Shown piece after piece: positions 61,716-64,000 of a DNA stretch of 64,000 nt. Numbering within the stretch: the stretch's first letter is position 1; each line of letters starts with the position of its first letter. Under the pieces are notes generated by a model. That model saw only the letters and a program-made list of their open reading frames with translations, ran no database searches and was not told where the DNA came from. Origin of the DNA: Lachnospiraceae bacterium UBA7202 (GTDB lineage: Bacteria; Bacillota; Clostridia; Lachnospirales; Lachnospiraceae); contig DKUO01000046.1 of assembly GCA_002490705.1 (NCBI GenBank), positions 175,302-239,301 on the forward strand, given 5' to 3'. A program made the position numbers and the translations under genes.

Positions 61716-64000
61716 TTGGATAACATACGAAACGTTTTGAAAATATTATTCAGATATACATCACCAACGGAGGTGCTTGACAGTAATAGTGACTATCCTT
61801 ATGTAGACAAAAACAGTTTTCTGGCATTAGGCGCGGCGTATATGCGGCAGTATTCCAGCAATGAAATAGAAAACATGTATCATTATCTGTGTTCGGAATT
61901 TGAATGGCATAATAATAAGATGCGGAGCAAAGTAACTGTCAATCATGGGCAGAGAGTGAATGCATTTGATGCGATACTGCTGTTTGTGGATAATGTTTTG
62001 GTGGAAGAGAACGGAAGACCGTTGTGCTGTTATGAGCATTTGCTTCGATGGCGGGAAATGACAGTAGAGTTGGATGAAGATTTGCTTATTACGGCTTTTT
62101 TTGCACAGAAGGATTTAATTACGGCAACAAAACACAGGAGTTTTTTCTGGGCTCCGGTTATTGGCCATAATAATAAATCTCTAAACCGCCTTATGGAACA
62201 GGGAGTCACGGAAAATCATTTTCATCTTAAAGGTTCCGCACCGTTGTTTCATTTGTCGTGGTGTAGTATGATGGTGAACGTCTGTAATGCCGATTTTAAA
62301 CGAACATTTGATTCTTATGACGATAACAGACTACATATGAATGTTATGTATAGTACAAAATATGCAGACACATCTTTCTATATATCATATTTGCGGGCGG
62401 CGCTGATCCGCCTGTACCTTTTTGCCTGTTTGATGCAGGAACCCTTTCTTTTGCAGGAAGAATATATTGAATATGACAGAATTGCTCATTATTTGAAACA
62501 GGATAGCGCATCAGAGCGGATGGAGCAGCCTCGCGGAAAAGTACGCTTGTCGGATTACCGGGAACAGTTTCAAGATGGAAAAGAGTATGAGGGATTGGTA
62601 TGGGGGCTGTTGCGCAGGGAAGTGGAAAAGCTGCTTAGTGATGAGCAGGAGCTGCTGTTTTATTTGAGAAATATACAGAATAAGATTGAGTATATGCAGG
62701 AAAAGTATGCGGAAAATCAACCGGATTATACGATATGCCGCCGTGATTTGTCTCAAAATCCGGATCGAAGGCTAAATGAGGTTATCAGTGGAGAACGTTG
62801 GTTTTTATATGAAGTTTTTAAGAAAATTTATTCTGATGAACCGCAATTTGCGTCGAACGGAAGGCTGTTTTACGCGTATTTGCTGATGAAAGAAAATATT
62901 CGCGCTGAGATGATTCAGGTAAATCATAATGTGGGATTTCATAATTTTTTGAAGTACCAGAATAGAAAAGAATTCTTTATAGAAGGCACACCCTTTGAAG
63001 ATATCTATTTGCGGATGGCGGTCAGAGATACGATATTGAATCAACATATCAATAAATTAGAAGCCAGAATTACACCGAAGGAAACCGCACAGGAACTGGA
63101 AAAAGCGATCAATAAAAATGATAGTACGATTCTGGAGTTGGAGACAGAGAAGGGAGCGCTGGAACTAAAAAAGAAATTTTTTTATGTCTGCCATTTTATT
63201 AAGGAGGCGGATAAAAGATTAAATGAGTGGGAGACACAGGAAAATCAGCAGAATTTTGAACCATATTACAGGCACTATGAGCTGCGGCAGAAAGTGATGC
63301 GACAAGCGCATGCAATTTTGAACTTTCGAATTAGGAATGAGACGTTAGGGAAACGAATCCGAGGGATTGACGCCAGTTCTGAGGAGATTGTATGCCGCCC
63401 GGAGGTATTTGCACAGGCCTTTCGTTTCTTACGAAACAGGGCGGTCAGTCATACGGATTATATGACGGGAGCGGTGCGCCAAATGCCGGATTTATGTATC
63501 ACGTATCACGTAGGGGAAGATTTTTTGGATCTGCTTGATGGATTGCGTGCAATTGACGAGGCAGTATCTTTCTTAAATATGAGATGTGGAGACCGCTTGG
63601 GGCACGCATTGGCTCTGGGGGTTGATGTAGAGGAGTGGTATGCGTCGAAAGCCGGACGTATTTTGATTAATCAGATGGACTATTTGGATAATCTGGTGTG
63701 GCTCTATTCTATTATACGTAAATACCGTATTGATGGCTGTGAGGATGCGCTGCATTTTATTGAGAAACGATATGATGAGTATTTCCGCATTATTTATTTA
63801 AATAATATGAATGAGAACTATTACGAGATGGTGGTGAAGGATGCGGGGAAATACTATCGAGAGAGACAAATACAGAATATGTACGGAAATACAACCTGCC
63901 TGTTCCCGATCAATACGTATTATGATTCTTGGAAGCTTCGTGGGGATAATCCGGAATATTTTAAGAGGGGATATTTTGATCTAGTATGTTGCAAAATAAA
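61716..64000 (+). CDS. rdrB: RdrB-like divergent adenosine deaminase (RADAR), 3' end outside the window
   Basis: The frame starts at TTG 61716, behind GGGGG 7-8 bases upstream, and stays open for 761 codons to the window end. Adenosine deaminase family landmarks are spread across the chain: the HxH metal pair in ENHFHLKGS (H168, H170), the HxxE motif YHVGED (H598, E601) and GDRLGHALALG (H630). A late LRGDNP (D744) is a candidate for the final aspartate ligand. The long insertion between the first and second motifs and the total length fit RdrB of the RADAR system rather than a metabolic deaminase of ~340 residues. The stop and last residues are not visible. Confidence 0.87.
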   Translation, partial: MDNIRNVLKILFRYTSPTEVLDSNSDYPYVDKNSFLALGAAYMRQYSSNEIENMYHYLCSEFEWHNNKMRSKVTVNHGQRVNAFDAILLFVDNVLVEENGRPLCCYEHLLRWREMTVELDEDLLITAFFAQKDLITATKHRSFFWAPVIGHNNKSLNRLMEQGVTENHFHLKGSAPLFHLSWCSMMVNVCNADFKRTFDSYDDNRLHMNVMYSTKYADTSFYISYLRAALIRLYLFACLMQEPFLLQEEYIEYDRIAHYLKQDSASERMEQPRGKVRLSDYREQFQDGKEYEGLVWGLLRREVEKLLSDEQELLFYLRNIQNKIEYMQEKYAENQPDYTICRRDLSQNPDRRLNEVISGERWFLYEVFKKIYSDEPQFASNGRLFYAYLLMKENIRAEMIQVNHNVGFHNFLKYQNRKEFFIEGTPFEDIYLRMAVRDTILNQHINKLEARITPKETAQELEKAINKNDSTILELETEKGALELKKKFFYVCHFIKEADKRLNEWETQENQQNFEPYYRHYELRQKVMRQAHAILNFRIRNETLGKRIRGIDASSEEIVCRPEVFAQAFRFLRNRAVSHTDYMTGAVRQMPDLCITYHVGEDFLDLLDGLRAIDEAVSFLNMRCGDRLGHALALGVDVEEWYASKAGRILINQMDYLDNLVWLYSIIRKYRIDGCEDALHFIEKRYDEYFRIIYLNNMNENYYEMVVKDAGKYYRERQIQNMYGNTTCLFPINTYYDSWKLRGDNPEYFKRGYFDLVCCKI

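Noticed and set aside
61827..63755. Several minus-strand open frames opposite the last 2.3 kb
   Set aside because: The + strand is continuously open from TTG 61716 to the window end with adenosine deaminase motifs, so the minus-strand frames are shadows of that gene.
61716..64000. Ordinary metabolic adenosine deaminase
   Set aside because: More than 760 codons, a long insertion between the HxH and HxxE motifs and an ATPase partner directly upstream do not fit a ~340-residue metabolic enzyme.
1..64000. CRISPR arrays, tRNA or rRNA genes, insertion sequences, prophage genes
   Set aside because: No regularly spaced repeats, structural RNA sequences or transposase/integrase proteins were seen on either strand.

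Overview
The window is a 64 kb stretch coding on one strand only (+). Nearly all of it is a surface-glycan biosynthesis and export locus, and a predicted RADAR-type anti-phage operon lies at its 3' end. AT-rich coding sequence, GGAGG-type ribosome sites, frequent TTG/GTG starts and tight or overlapping gene joints point to a low-GC Gram-positive of the Clostridia, plausibly a gut Lachnospiraceae. That placement is inference, since no rRNA or housekeeping marker is present. I saw no tRNA, rRNA, CRISPR array or insertion sequence, and no gene-free gap reaches 300 bases.

Layout. 1-7.6 kb: visibly more GC-rich genes for polytopic GT-C-like membrane proteins, GT2 and GT4 glycosyltransferases and a GtrB/ArnC-like polyprenyl-phosphate glycosyltransferase. 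7.6-26.4 kb: a PglK-like ABC flippase, a cupin, two DegT aminotransferases, many glycosyltransferases, a PglD/NeuD-type acyltransferase, the heptose genes gmhA and gmhB and a second GtrB-like enzyme. 26.4-33.6 kb: an unusual submodule of PaaK/CapK-like adenylating enzyme, DUF362 protein, polysaccharide deacetylase, asparagine-synthetase-type amidotransferase, methyltransferase and FemAB-like aminoacyltransferase. 33.6-42.3 kb: GT4 enzymes, a fucosyltransferase-like protein, acetyl- and methyltransferases. 42.6-54.6 kb: methyltransferases, an NDP-sugar epimerase, three small unknown genes, a HldE-like enzyme with swapped domain order, acyltransferase-3, two radical SAM proteins, a third DegT aminotransferase, a formyltransferase, a second FemAB-like protein and a second FkbM methyltransferase. 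54.6-57.8 kb: a GT-B-like protein and a second PglK-like ABC flippase.

The most striking signal is five poly-G tracts (one G9, four G10) between 37.8 and 53.5 kb. Each lies inside a coding region, and each host gene is a predicted tailoring enzyme: two FkbM methyltransferases, one further class I methyltransferase, one acyltransferase-3 and one formyltransferase. Two of the five genes (37743-38521 and 47069-48146) are out of frame as written and would be restored by a one-base change in tract length. This is the pattern expected of slipped-strand phase variation acting on glycan decoration but not on the backbone glycosyltransferases.

From 57.9 kb to the window end lies a compact three-gene operon: a TPR-containing protein of unknown function, an RdrA-like P-loop ATPase whose start overlaps it, and an RdrB-like divergent adenosine deaminase starting at TTG and running off the window. 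RADAR itself is known. The tightly coupled TPR gene is not a RADAR partner that I recognise and is the best candidate here for a new accessory component.
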